Below, one piece after another: positions 1 to 5,954 of a stretch of 5,954 nt of DNA. The translations under genes and the position numbers were made by a program. Each line of letters opens with the position of its first letter. Within the stretch, counting starts at the first letter, position 1. Source of the stretch: an uncultured Rhodoferax sp. GTDB lineage: Bacteria; Pseudomonadota; Gammaproteobacteria; Burkholderiales; Burkholderiaceae_C. The DNA lies in the NCBI GenBank assembly GCA_936943465.1, contig CAKZJN010000554.1, forward strand, positions 1-5,954, in the 5' to 3' direction. The notes below the pieces were generated by a model that made no database searches, was not told the DNA's origin, and saw only the letters and a program-made list of their open reading frames with translations.

Positions 1-2375
1 CACAGATTGGTCAGGATCTGGCGCAGGCGCACCGGGTCACCCTTCACATCCGCCGGCAAACCGGGCTGCAAAGCACTTTCCAGCACCAGCCCCTTCTGGC
101 TGGCGCGCCCCCGCAAGGTTTTCAAGGTTTCTTCGATGGTGCCCAGCAGCGGGAAGGGTACGGACTCAATGTTGAGCTTGCCCGCCTCAATCTTGGAGAA
201 GTCCAGTACGTCATTCAGGATCACCATCAACGATTGCGCGGAGGACTTGACGATACGCAAGTACTCGCGCTGTGTCGGGTCCATCTCGTGCTCAAGCGCC
301 AGATCCGTCATACCGATCACCCCGTTCATGGGGGTTCGGATTTCGTGGCTCATGTTGGCCAGGAAGTCGCTCTTGGCCTGACTGGCCGCTTCGGCACTGC
401 GTTTTGCTTCGCGCAACGCCTGCTCAATGTGGTTCTTTTCGGTGATATCCAGAATGGTGCCGACCAGACCGGTCACGACACCACTGGCATCGGTGAGCGG
501 CGCTTTCCAGTAAAGACCTTCGCGCGTTTCCCCGGTAATCCGATTGAGGAACGTGGCTTCGTACGTCTGCACCGCTGTGCTGGAAAACAGTTCCTTGTCT
601 TTCGAATCCATCATGTGTGCCGTATCGCCAGGCACCAGTTCAAAGACCGTCTTGCCGATCCAGTCATCCCGCTGGATTCCAAACAGGGTTTCGAACGCCT
701 TGTTGAAACGAAGGTACCGACCCTCGCGGTCCTTCAGGTAAATCGCCGTGGGCGTGGCCTCCAGCAACACCTCCACAAAGCGGAGTTGTTCCGCCAACTT
801 CGCTTCCATGGCCTTGCGCACCGTGATGTCGGTACGAATCGCAATGTACTGTTCCGGGAGGCCGTCTGCGCCCATCAGCGGAACAATCGTGGCGTCCACC
901 CAGTACAAGCCGCCGGACTTGCTGCGGTTGCATATTTCCCCACGCCATACGTTGCCGTGGGACACCGTGCTCCACATCGTCTCAAACAATTCCCTGGGGT
1001 GGTAACCCGAATTCACGATGCGATGGTTCTGGCCGATCAGTTCACTGCGCGAGTAACCACTGATTTCAGTGAACTTGCCATTGGCATAGGTAATGTTGCC
1101 CTGCAGGTCCGTGATGCTGACGATGGCGTGCTGGTCGAGTGCGAACTTTTGGTTATTCAGGGCGCGGCGCCCCAGTTCACGCTCATTGATCAAGCTGACC
1201 ACGCGGCTGATCAGCGCGTCCAGGTCATCCACATCGAGGGGGGTGTTGCCAGAGTCCGGCTCCATCTCCAGTGCACTGAGTACGCGGCGCAACGAATCCA
1301 GCGCACGTTGCCGCATTTGCAGCTCATTGCGCAGCCGCTGATCCAGTGCATGCTGACGCGTCACATCGCGAAACGTCAGCACATGGCCCACGACCGCATT
1401 CGAGGCCGCAAATACCGTGGACAGCGTGGTGTCGAGTATGACTTTTTGCCCGCTAGAGCCGGTCACCTCCAGCCTGCGGATCTTCCAGTCGATCGACTCT
1501 TTCAAATCACCGAAAGCACTGGGCAGCAGGGCCGTGGCGTCCTGCCCGCTGAGTGTCGCTGCGGGAATGCCCAGCAATTGCTCTGCAGCCGGATTGACGT
1601 ACACCAACCTAAAGTCCGCATCGGTCCGCAGCACGCCATCGGAAATAGCATTCAAAGTGACCGCCGCTTCTTCCCGCTGCGCCGACAGGCTGCCCGCCGC
1701 ACGGCTGATGATGTCAAACGTATGCCGTATTTCCACCGGAGCGTCGGAGTCCAGCAGGGCGTTGATGTCGATGCTACCCGCCAGAATTTCGCCTTCTCGG
1801 GCACGCACCCGGTCAAAGTTACCCAGCCATCGGCGCAGTGGAATTCGGATCAACACGACGCCGGCAAACAAGGCGGCCAAGGTCGCCAGCAAGGTAAACA
1901 CCGCAATGCGCCAGAGGTCGCCGGCAACCTCTTCCGGCGCAAAACTCAGACGAAAGACGCCATAGTCTTTACCCCCCACATTGATGTTGAGGTTGAGGTC
2001 GTACAGCCGTTCCTCCACCTTCTTTAGCAACCAGTCGGGCGGAATCAGGGCCGGTGCGACGGAGTGGTTCGAGGTAATCACGCCGCCATTGGTATCAATG
2101 AACTGGGCCTTGGAAAAACTGGAGCGTGCGATCGTCCGGTCGAGTGTCTTGGCAATCGTGTCGTAGTCACCAATGACGGCGCTGTCACGGATGGTTTGCG
2201 CCGCCACGCTCATCATGGTCTCACCCGACTGCAGTTCGTCCTCGATATGCTGAATGAACTGGAAGCGGTAAAAAACGGCGAGGCCAACGCCCGTGAACAG
2301 AATGAGCGATGTGACGTACAGCGAAAACACCCGTCCCACCAGGGACTGGGGTAGCAAGCGCTGCAAAACGGACAT
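1..2375 (-). CDS. Membrane-bound multi-PAS sensor histidine kinase, probably hybrid (3' end cut by window edge)
   Basis: I translated this frame by hand: 791 codons are open from ATG at 2375 to the window edge. Residues ~16-36 and ~156-177 are hydrophobic membrane segments enclosing a ~118-residue periplasmic region that looks PAS/Cache-like (a G-D-Y segment near 69-71, then FIDTNGGVI at 92-100). A degenerate HAMP-like stretch follows (~176-232). PAS1 is at ~235-342, a helical linker at ~343-405, PAS2 at ~406-522 and PAS3 at ~528-648. The HisKA domain (~667-735) contains NMSHEIRTPMNGVIGM with phospho-acceptor His677. The ATPase domain begins with DPVRLRQILTNL (780-791), and the edge falls at the N-box, so the catalytic core is not visible. 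SHEIRTPMNGVIGM-type kinases (BarA, EvgS, TorS) usually carry receiver and often HPt domains; that is inferred here, not seen. The start lies 14 nt after the binding-protein stop with only a weak GCAGG as ribosome site. The kinase call is certain; the signal sensed is unknown. Confidence 0.95.
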   Translation of the reverse strand, partial: MSVLQRLLPQSLVGRVFSLYVTSLILFTGVGLAVFYRFQFIQHIEDELQSGETMMSVAAQTIRDSAVIGDYDTIAKTLDRTIARSSFSKAQFIDTNGGVITSNHSVAPALIPPDWLLKKVEERLYDLNLNINVGGKDYGVFRLSFAPEEVAGDLWRIAVFTLLATLAALFAGVVLIRIPLRRWLGNFDRVRAREGEILAGSIDINALLDSDAPVEIRHTFDIISRAAGSLSAQREEAAVTLNAISDGVLRTDADFRLVYVNPAAEQLLGIPAATLSGQDATALLPSAFGDLKESIDWKIRRLEVTGSSGQKVILDTTLSTVFAASNAVVGHVLTFRDVTRQHALDQRLRNELQMRQRALDSLRRVLSALEMEPDSGNTPLDVDDLDALISRVVSLINERELGRRALNNQKFALDQHAIVSITDLQGNITYANGKFTEISGYSRSELIGQNHRIVNSGYHPRELFETMWSTVSHGNVWRGEICNRSKSGGLYWVDATIVPLMGADGLPEQYIAIRTDITVRKAMEAKLAEQLRFVEVLLEATPTAIYLKDREGRYLRFNKAFETLFGIQRDDWIGKTVFELVPGDTAHMMDSKDKELFSSTAVQTYEATFLNRITGETREGLYWKAPLTDASGVVTGLVGTILDITEKNHIEQALREAKRSAEAASQAKSDFLANMSHEIRTPMNGVIGMTDLALEHEMDPTQREYLRIVKSSAQSLMVILNDVLDFSKIEAGKLNIESVPFPLLGTIEETLKTLRGRASQKGLVLESALQPGLPADVKGDPVRLRQILTNL

Positions 2376-2389
2376 GCCTGCCAACTGCG

Positions 2390-3244
2390 TTAGTGCAGGG
2401 ACACCGGTGCGCTCTGGTAGAAGCGTTTATAGGACACGTAGTCTGCCGCCGTGGCAGGGATGAAGTGGGCATCTGCGGGCATGCCGACCTCTTTGGCGAC
2501 CTGGTGAAGAATTTCACGGCCCCGGGCATCTTTGTTCATATCGATAAACGCCGAAGCCACTTTGCGGGCATCGGCTTCGGGCACTTTGCCGGACACCATT
2601 AACGCCAAGTCGGTAAAGGGGTCGGAACTCCACAGTACCCGGAACTTTTTGCCTTCCCGGCGGGAGTATTCGTCGAGCAAAAGCGAGTTGCCTCCGCTGG
2701 CAACCACCTTGCCGGAAAACAGTTGGGCCAAGGCAGCGTTCTGGTTTCCGGCGAACACCACCTTCACGTCAATCCCCTTGGACAGCAGGTGCGCATAAGG
2801 CACCTTGTAAATGTAGAAGGCCTCGGGGCCGGCAAACGCCACTTCCTGCCCCTTGAGTTGCGCAATGCTGGTGATCGGTGAATCGGCTGGCACCACAATC
2901 TGGCCGTTTACGGGGGGGGTGGTGCGGCGCCCGAAAACCTTCCAGCCCAGTTGTTCGCGCTCGGGGCTGAACAGGTGGTTGCTAAAGACAAACTCGACTT
3001 CCTTGGCCAGCACATAGCTGGTGGTGTCGGCCGAGGTCCGGCCAATCTTCAGGTTGAGCTTGATGCCGCTCTTCTCGGAGACGTAGGCAATGATGGGATT
3101 CCAGTACGCAGCCGTGAGGTTGATGTCGTACTGGTTAACCGGAGAGAAGTTGTAGCTGGTCTGCTGTGCGTGTGCCACTGCCGACAGGAGCCCCAGAGAA
3201 ACGCTAGCAATAGCAGCCGCCAATGCATGAACCCATCTTTTCAT
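2390..3244 (-). CDS. PhnD-like periplasmic substrate-binding protein, probable sensory partner of the adjacent kinase
   Basis: A 284-residue exported protein. A Sec signal peptide is visible: MKRW, a hydrophobic stretch to about residue 24, and likely cleavage after AHA (24-26). There is no lipobox cysteine, so the mature protein should be soluble in the periplasm. The body follows the phosphate/phosphite/phosphonate-binding (PhnD) family. An N-terminal segment with YWNPIIAYVSEKSGI lies at 47-61, GQIVVPADSPITSIAQLKG at 114-132, a G-N-Q-N-AALAQLFSGKV helix at 166-180, and LWSSDPFTDLALMVSGK near 204-220. Where phosphonate binders have a Ser/Thr-rich anion loop, this protein has GPEAFYIYK (139-147). 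The mature chain has no cysteine. No transporter permease or ATPase gene adjoins it within the window; the next gene, 14 nt downstream, is a sensor kinase. I infer a ligand-capture role in signalling, like AioX or TorT. An orphan transporter component is the alternative. The start is supported by a strong ribosome site and the signal peptide. Confidence 0.88.
   Translation of the reverse strand: MKRWVHALAAAIASVSLGLLSAVAHAQQTSYNFSPVNQYDINLTAAYWNPIIAYVSEKSGIKLNLKIGRTSADTTSYVLAKEVEFVFSNHLFSPEREQLGWKVFGRRTTPPVNGQIVVPADSPITSIAQLKGQEVAFAGPEAFYIYKVPYAHLLSKGIDVKVVFAGNQNAALAQLFSGKVVASGGNSLLLDEYSRREGKKFRVLWSSDPFTDLALMVSGKVPEADARKVASAFIDMNKDARGREILHQVAKEVGMPADAHFIPATAADYVSYKRFYQSAPVSLH
2912..2919. repeat. 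Homopolymer of eight G (eight C in the coding strand)
   Basis: Eight consecutive G on the plus strand lie inside the binding-protein gene, where the coding strand reads ACC ACC CCC CCC GTA (Thr108-Thr-Pro-Pro-Val112). The gene is intact in this register. A gain or loss of one base would shift the frame about two fifths of the way through the protein. Confidence 0.9.
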
Positions 3245-3249
3245 GAGGA

Positions 3250-3255
3250 CTCCTT
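3250..3255 (-). promoter_or_regulatory. Ribosome-binding site of the PhnD-like gene
   Basis: The coding strand reads AAGGAG followed by a 5-nt spacer and ATG at 3244. This near-consensus Shine-Dalgarno fixes the start codon. It is the only strong one in the window, consistent with independent initiation of the sensory unit rather than coupling to rsmA. Confidence 0.8.
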
Positions 3256-3262
3256 TCCAACG

Positions 3263-3289
3263 TTAATATTCGAGGCAGAAACACTGCAA
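3263..3289 (-). promoter_or_regulatory. Weak sigma70-like promoter candidate for the sensory unit
   Basis: In the 74-nt gap between rsmA and the binding-protein gene the minus strand reads TTGCAG (3284-3289), a 15-nt spacer, then TATTAA (3263-3268). The hexamers are plausible but the spacer is short, and the call relies mainly on the position just upstream of a gene. The rest of the gap shows no strong hairpin followed by a T-run, so read-through from rsmA is also possible. Confidence 0.25.
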
Positions 3290-3318
3290 GCGCCATCATA
3301 AAACAGCGGGTTGTGGAT

Positions 3319-4086
3319 TTATCGAACTTGCTGGGCTAGCGCCGTATATTGATCCACCGGTACTTCTTCGGCCCGGCGCTGGACGTCGAATTCGCCCGCA
3401 AACCCCCGCGCTTCCAGCCACCGGCCCAGGGTGTGGCGTAGCAATTTGCGCCGCTGACTAAAGGCGACCTGCACCAGTTCTTCCAATAGCCGGACATCCA
3501 GTTCCGCAGGTTGAGGTCGGGGCACCATGCGCACCACCGCACTGTCCACCCGCGGTGGCGGATCGAAACTTTCCGGGGGAACAAACAGGACGTCTTCCAT
3601 GGCGTAGCGCCATTGCAGCATGACGCTCAAGCGTCCGTAGGCGGCCGTGCTGGGCTCGGCCACCATGCGATCGATCACCTCTTTTTGCAGCATGAAATGC
3701 TGGTCTTCAATATGGTCGACATGGTCCAGCAGGTGAAACAGGATGGGGGTGGAAATGTTGTAAGGCAAATTGCCCACCACCCGCCATTTGCCAGGCGCCT
3801 GGGACGGCACGGCCTCGATACGGCTGAAGTCCACCCGCAGCACGTCAGATTCGATCACGGTAAGTTGCCCGTGGCTGCGCAAGCGCTGCGCCAGGTCACG
3901 GTCGAGTTCAATCACGGTCAGGTGGCCCAGTCGCTCCACCAATGGCTGGGTCAGGGCGGCCAGACCCGGGCCGATTTCGACCATGCGCTGCCCCGGCTGG
4001 GGGGCAATCGCCCGCACGATCGCATCAATGATTCCGCCATCCGACAGAAAGTGCTGGCCAAACCGCTTGCGCGCAATGTGTTTCAT
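3319..4086 (-). CDS. rsmA: 16S rRNA (adenine(1518)-N6/adenine(1519)-N6)-dimethyltransferase RsmA/KsgA
   Basis: This 255-residue cytoplasmic enzyme transfers four methyl groups from S-adenosylmethionine to two adjacent adenines in the 3'-terminal helix 45 of 16S rRNA, late in 30S assembly; its loss gives kasugamycin resistance. All family hallmarks are present: RKRFGQHFL at 6-14, the SAM-binding motif EIGPGLAALT at 37-46, the acidic strand end VIELDRD at 58-64, ESD at 79-81, the catalytic NLPYNIS at 106-112, and FDPPPRVDSAVVR at 174-186. FSQRRKLLRHTL (209-220) lies in the C-terminal RNA-binding domain. The length is typical (E. coli 273). The start is 3 nt beyond the surA stop with no good Shine-Dalgarno, implying translational coupling to surA. 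The ATG choice is supported by the short, family-typical leader before RKRFGQ. No residue anomalies seen. Confidence 0.98.
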   Translation of the reverse strand: MKHIARKRFGQHFLSDGGIIDAIVRAIAPQPGQRMVEIGPGLAALTQPLVERLGHLTVIELDRDLAQRLRSHGQLTVIESDVLRVDFSRIEAVPSQAPGKWRVVGNLPYNISTPILFHLLDHVDHIEDQHFMLQKEVIDRMVAEPSTAAYGRLSVMLQWRYAMEDVLFVPPESFDPPPRVDSAVVRMVPRPQPAELDVRLLEELVQVAFSQRRKLLRHTLGRWLEARGFAGEFDVQRRAEEVPVDQYTALAQQVR

Positions 4087-4089
4087 GCC

Positions 4090-5397
4090 TTACTGCGGTG
4101 CCTCACGCAATTCCACATAAGCACGCTCGCGCACGTCGCGGGCCCAGGCGGTATAGGCTTCTTCCAGTTTGGCCTCGCGCAACTGACCGCGCACCCACTC
4201 GCGCACCTCACGCGGATTGAGGTCCACGCGGCGCTGGTCGGACACCTGAATCAGGTGCACGCCAAACCGCGACACAGTCGGCTGGCTAATCTCGCCCTGG
4301 GCCAACTGGTTCATGACCTCTTCGAACTCGGGCACAAAACTACCCGGCACCACCCACCCCAGATCACCGCCCTGGGGTGCAGCGCCGTCTTGCGAAATTT
4401 CACGGGCTGCGGTGGCAAAGTCGGTTTTGCCCGACAGGATGCGCTGGCGTACTTCGGCCAGTCGGGTCGACGCCGCAAAGGCTGACAAATCAGGACCGGT
4501 ACGCAACAAAATATGGCGGGCGCGGATTTGCTGCACCGACTTGGTCAAGACGGAAGGCGCTCGCCGCTCGACCACCTTGAGGATGTGAAAGCCGGCGCCC
4601 GAACGCACCAAGTCCGACACCGCGCCCACCGCCACGCTTTGCGTGGCCTGCACGAAGGACGGCGGATACCGGTCAGCGCGCCGCAAACCCAACTGACCGT
4701 CCTTGGTCCGGTCAGCATCCGAATGCTGCTTCACCAAGGCGGCAAAGTCTTCACCGCCGCGCACGCGGTTCAACAGCGCCTGGGCCTGGGCCTGCAATTG
4801 GGAAATCAGGGTGGCATCGGCACGCTCCGGCACGGAAATGAGCAACTGCGCGAGGTTGATTTCCTGCGCCATGGGGTCGGCATTGGCGGCCAAGCGCTCG
4901 GCCACAGCACGGTCCACATCCTGGTCGCTGATGCGTACGCGGGACTCCACTTCACGCTCGCGCAGGCGCGTCAGCGTAAGTTGCTCTCGCAATTGCGAAC
5001 GCAGCGCTGTAGCAGACAGACCGTCTTTCTCCATACGCTTGCGAAAGGTTTCGACATCCACCTTGTTCTGGCGGGCCAGGTTCTGCTCGGCCTGGTCGAT
5101 GGCTGCATCATCAATACGGATGCCTGTTTCAGCTGCCAGTTGCAACTGTGCCCGGTCACTGATCAGGCGCTCCAACACACCGGGTTGCAGTTCGTCGGCT
5201 GGCGGCGGGGTTTGGCCCTGCGCCTTCATTTGCCCAGTCACGCGAACCATGGCGCCGCGCAGTTCGCTGTACGTGATGGGCTCTGAATTAACCACCGCCA
5301 CCACGTAGTCGGCCGCTTGCGACTTTTGCGCCTGGACCAATGCCGGAGAGACCAGAACCCAGGTGGCCAAAGCCAGAACGCACAAACGGGATTTCAT
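4090..5397 (-). CDS. surA: Periplasmic chaperone and peptidyl-prolyl isomerase SurA
   Basis: At 435 residues this matches E. coli SurA (428). SurA escorts unfolded outer-membrane proteins, notably LptD, through the periplasm to the BAM complex. A Sec signal peptide is visible, with likely cleavage after VQA (21-23). The N-terminal chaperone region (~28-165) opens with VVAVVNSEPITYSEL. Two parvulin (PPIC) domains follow: the first at ~180-278, the second at ~290-388, then a C-terminal helix at ~396-425 that packs on the N-domain in the known structure. The second domain keeps the active signature: ARHILL at 293-298, GGDLGWV at 343-349, and the FGVHLIQV tail at 378-385. The first has NLAQLLISV where the catalytic histidine segment would lie, so it is probably inactive, as in E. 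coli. It starts 6 nt after the lptD stop with no recognisable Shine-Dalgarno, so coupling to lptD translation is likely. Client and chaperone are thus co-expressed. Confidence 0.97.
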   Translation of the reverse strand: MKSRLCVLALATWVLVSPALVQAQKSQAADYVVAVVNSEPITYSELRGAMVRVTGQMKAQGQTPPPADELQPGVLERLISDRAQLQLAAETGIRIDDAAIDQAEQNLARQNKVDVETFRKRMEKDGLSATALRSQLREQLTLTRLREREVESRVRISDQDVDRAVAERLAANADPMAQEINLAQLLISVPERADATLISQLQAQAQALLNRVRGGEDFAALVKQHSDADRTKDGQLGLRRADRYPPSFVQATQSVAVGAVSDLVRSGAGFHILKVVERRAPSVLTKSVQQIRARHILLRTGPDLSAFAASTRLAEVRQRILSGKTDFATAAREISQDGAAPQGGDLGWVVPGSFVPEFEEVMNQLAQGEISQPTVSRFGVHLIQVSDQRRVDLNPREVREWVRGQLREAKLEEAYTAWARDVRERAYVELREAPQ

Positions 5398-5403
5398 AAA
5401 GTT

Positions 5404-5954
5404 TTATTCATAGTTGCTAAAGCGACTGGAGCGGGTCGTGCCGCTGTCGCGCAAATTCTGATAACGCGAGATATTCTGTGTCAAGGTCGCCCGCGGGTCG
5501 GCTGTTCCCACACGGGTGAAACCCACAAATTCCAACTGGAAAATCCAGCGTTCCACCGCACTCGACGTACTGGTTTGCGTGCGCGAATAGACCACACGCG
5601 CCAGCCAGCAGCCCGCATCGTACTCGACGCCCAACAGGGTATCGATCAGCTTGCTTTGGTCCATGCTGTAGTTCAGACGACCCAGCGCGTAGTAGCGGTC
5701 CGGTCCCTGACCACGCCCGGCACCCAACTCCCGACCGGGCTCGCCCCACAGGTCATTGAGCGGCCATTGCCAGCTTGCATCAACCTGTTCGCTCACGCCG
5801 CGCTGGAAGCGGTAGGCGGCATTGATCACCCGGTAATTGCCCGGGTGGTAGCGCGCGCTCACCGTAGACCGCACCGATTGATCGGTCAGCGGGTTGTATT
5901 GGGTGGTGGAGTCCAAGGTCCAGCGTTCATCGAGGTTCACTTCGGCACCCAGCA
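5404..5954 (-). CDS. lptD: LPS-assembly outer-membrane protein LptD, C-terminal part only (5' end outside window)
   Basis: The frame is open from the window edge to TAA at 5404-5406 and encodes the last 182 residues, roughly a quarter of a typical LptD. LptD is the outer-membrane beta-barrel that, with the lipoprotein LptE plugged inside, inserts lipopolysaccharide into the outer leaflet. The visible part alternates amphipathic strands and turns: RYHPGNYRVINAAYRF, the YYALGRLNYSMDQSKLIDTL region, GVEYDAGCWLARVVYSR, and the penultimate IFQLEFVGFTRVG. These match the C-terminal barrel strands of the family, and surA directly downstream supports the call. It contains one cysteine (codon 5608-5610) where E. 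coli LptD has an adjacent Cys pair used in interdomain disulfides. A GTG at 5940 could be mistaken for a start, but it is internal because the frame continues upstream without a stop. Confidence 0.93.
   Translation of the reverse strand, partial: LGAEVNLDERWTLDSTTQYNPLTDQSVRSTVSARYHPGNYRVINAAYRFQRGVSEQVDASWQWPLNDLWGEPGRELGAGRGQGPDRYYALGRLNYSMDQSKLIDTLLGVEYDAGCWLARVVYSRTQTSTSSAVERWIFQLEFVGFTRVGTADPRATLTQNISRYQNLRDSGTTRSSRFSNYE

Noticed and set aside
234..2027. A 597-codon open frame on the plus strand
   Set aside because: It lies wholly antisense to the sensor-kinase gene, whose domains are unambiguous. Its translation is rich in His, Gln and Arg, with no recognisable domain. Long antisense frames are common in GC-rich DNA.
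3275..3287. Small inverted repeat GCAG-TGTTT-CTGC (minus strand) in the rsmA/binding-protein gap as a terminator
   Set aside because: The stem is only 4 bp and no T-run follows, so it is not a credible intrinsic terminator.
3511..4485. A 324-codon open frame on the plus strand
   Set aside because: It is antisense to rsmA and the end of surA, both well-supported genes. The translation shows no known motif and has antisense-type composition.
4513..5308. Plus-strand open frames of 257 and 201 codons
   Set aside because: Both overlap surA in antisense and resemble no protein family. They are explained by the codon bias of surA.
5404..5940. A complete 178-residue gene starting at GTG 5940
   Set aside because: The same frame continues upstream to the window edge without a stop, and the protein matches the C-terminal part of LptD, so this is a fragment of a longer gene.
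1..5954. CRISPR arrays, tRNA or rRNA genes, insertion sequences and prophage genes
   Set aside because: Reading both strands showed no regularly spaced repeats, no cloverleaf-like RNA, and no transposase or phage proteins. Nearly all of the window is occupied by five ordinary coding genes.

Overview
The window looks like chromosomal DNA of a moderately GC-rich Gram-negative bacterium. The best guess is a betaproteobacterium of the Burkholderiales, possibly Comamonadaceae. This rests on the lptD-surA-rsmA outer-membrane/ribosome cluster, the style of the LptD C-terminus and the codon composition; the genus cannot be fixed from the sequence alone. All five genes lie on the minus strand, so transcription runs from the right end to the left end. 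The window cuts two genes, lptD at the right edge and a sensor kinase at the left edge.

The right half (about 3319-5954) is a tightly packed housekeeping block. It holds the 3' end of lptD (outer-membrane LPS insertion barrel), then surA (periplasmic chaperone/prolyl isomerase that helps barrels such as LptD fold), then rsmA/ksgA (16S rRNA adenine dimethyltransferase). The gaps are 6 and 3 nt, with little or no Shine-Dalgarno sequence, so translation is probably coupled. The enterobacterial order is lptD-surA-pdxA-rsmA; here pdxA is absent between surA and rsmA.

A 74-nt intergenic stretch (3245-3318) separates this block from the left half. It carries a clear ribosome-binding site for the next gene and only a weak promoter candidate; I see no convincing terminator.

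The left half (1-3244) is a two-gene sensory unit. The first gene encodes an exported PhnD-like periplasmic binding protein with no ABC permease or ATPase gene next to it in the window. After a 14-nt gap comes a large membrane histidine kinase: two transmembrane segments, a periplasmic domain, a degenerate HAMP-like linker, three PAS domains, and a HisKA domain with phospho-acceptor His677. The window edge cuts it at the start of the ATPase N-box. The arrangement suggests that the binding protein presents a ligand to the kinase, as AioX does for AioS or TorT for TorS. The binding protein has no cysteine and lacks the usual Ser/Thr-rich anion loop, so neither arsenite nor phosphonate is an obvious ligand. 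The second PAS resembles the flavin-binding PAS of NifL and Aer, so the kinase may combine periplasmic ligand sensing with cytoplasmic redox sensing. This unit is the most interesting part of the window.
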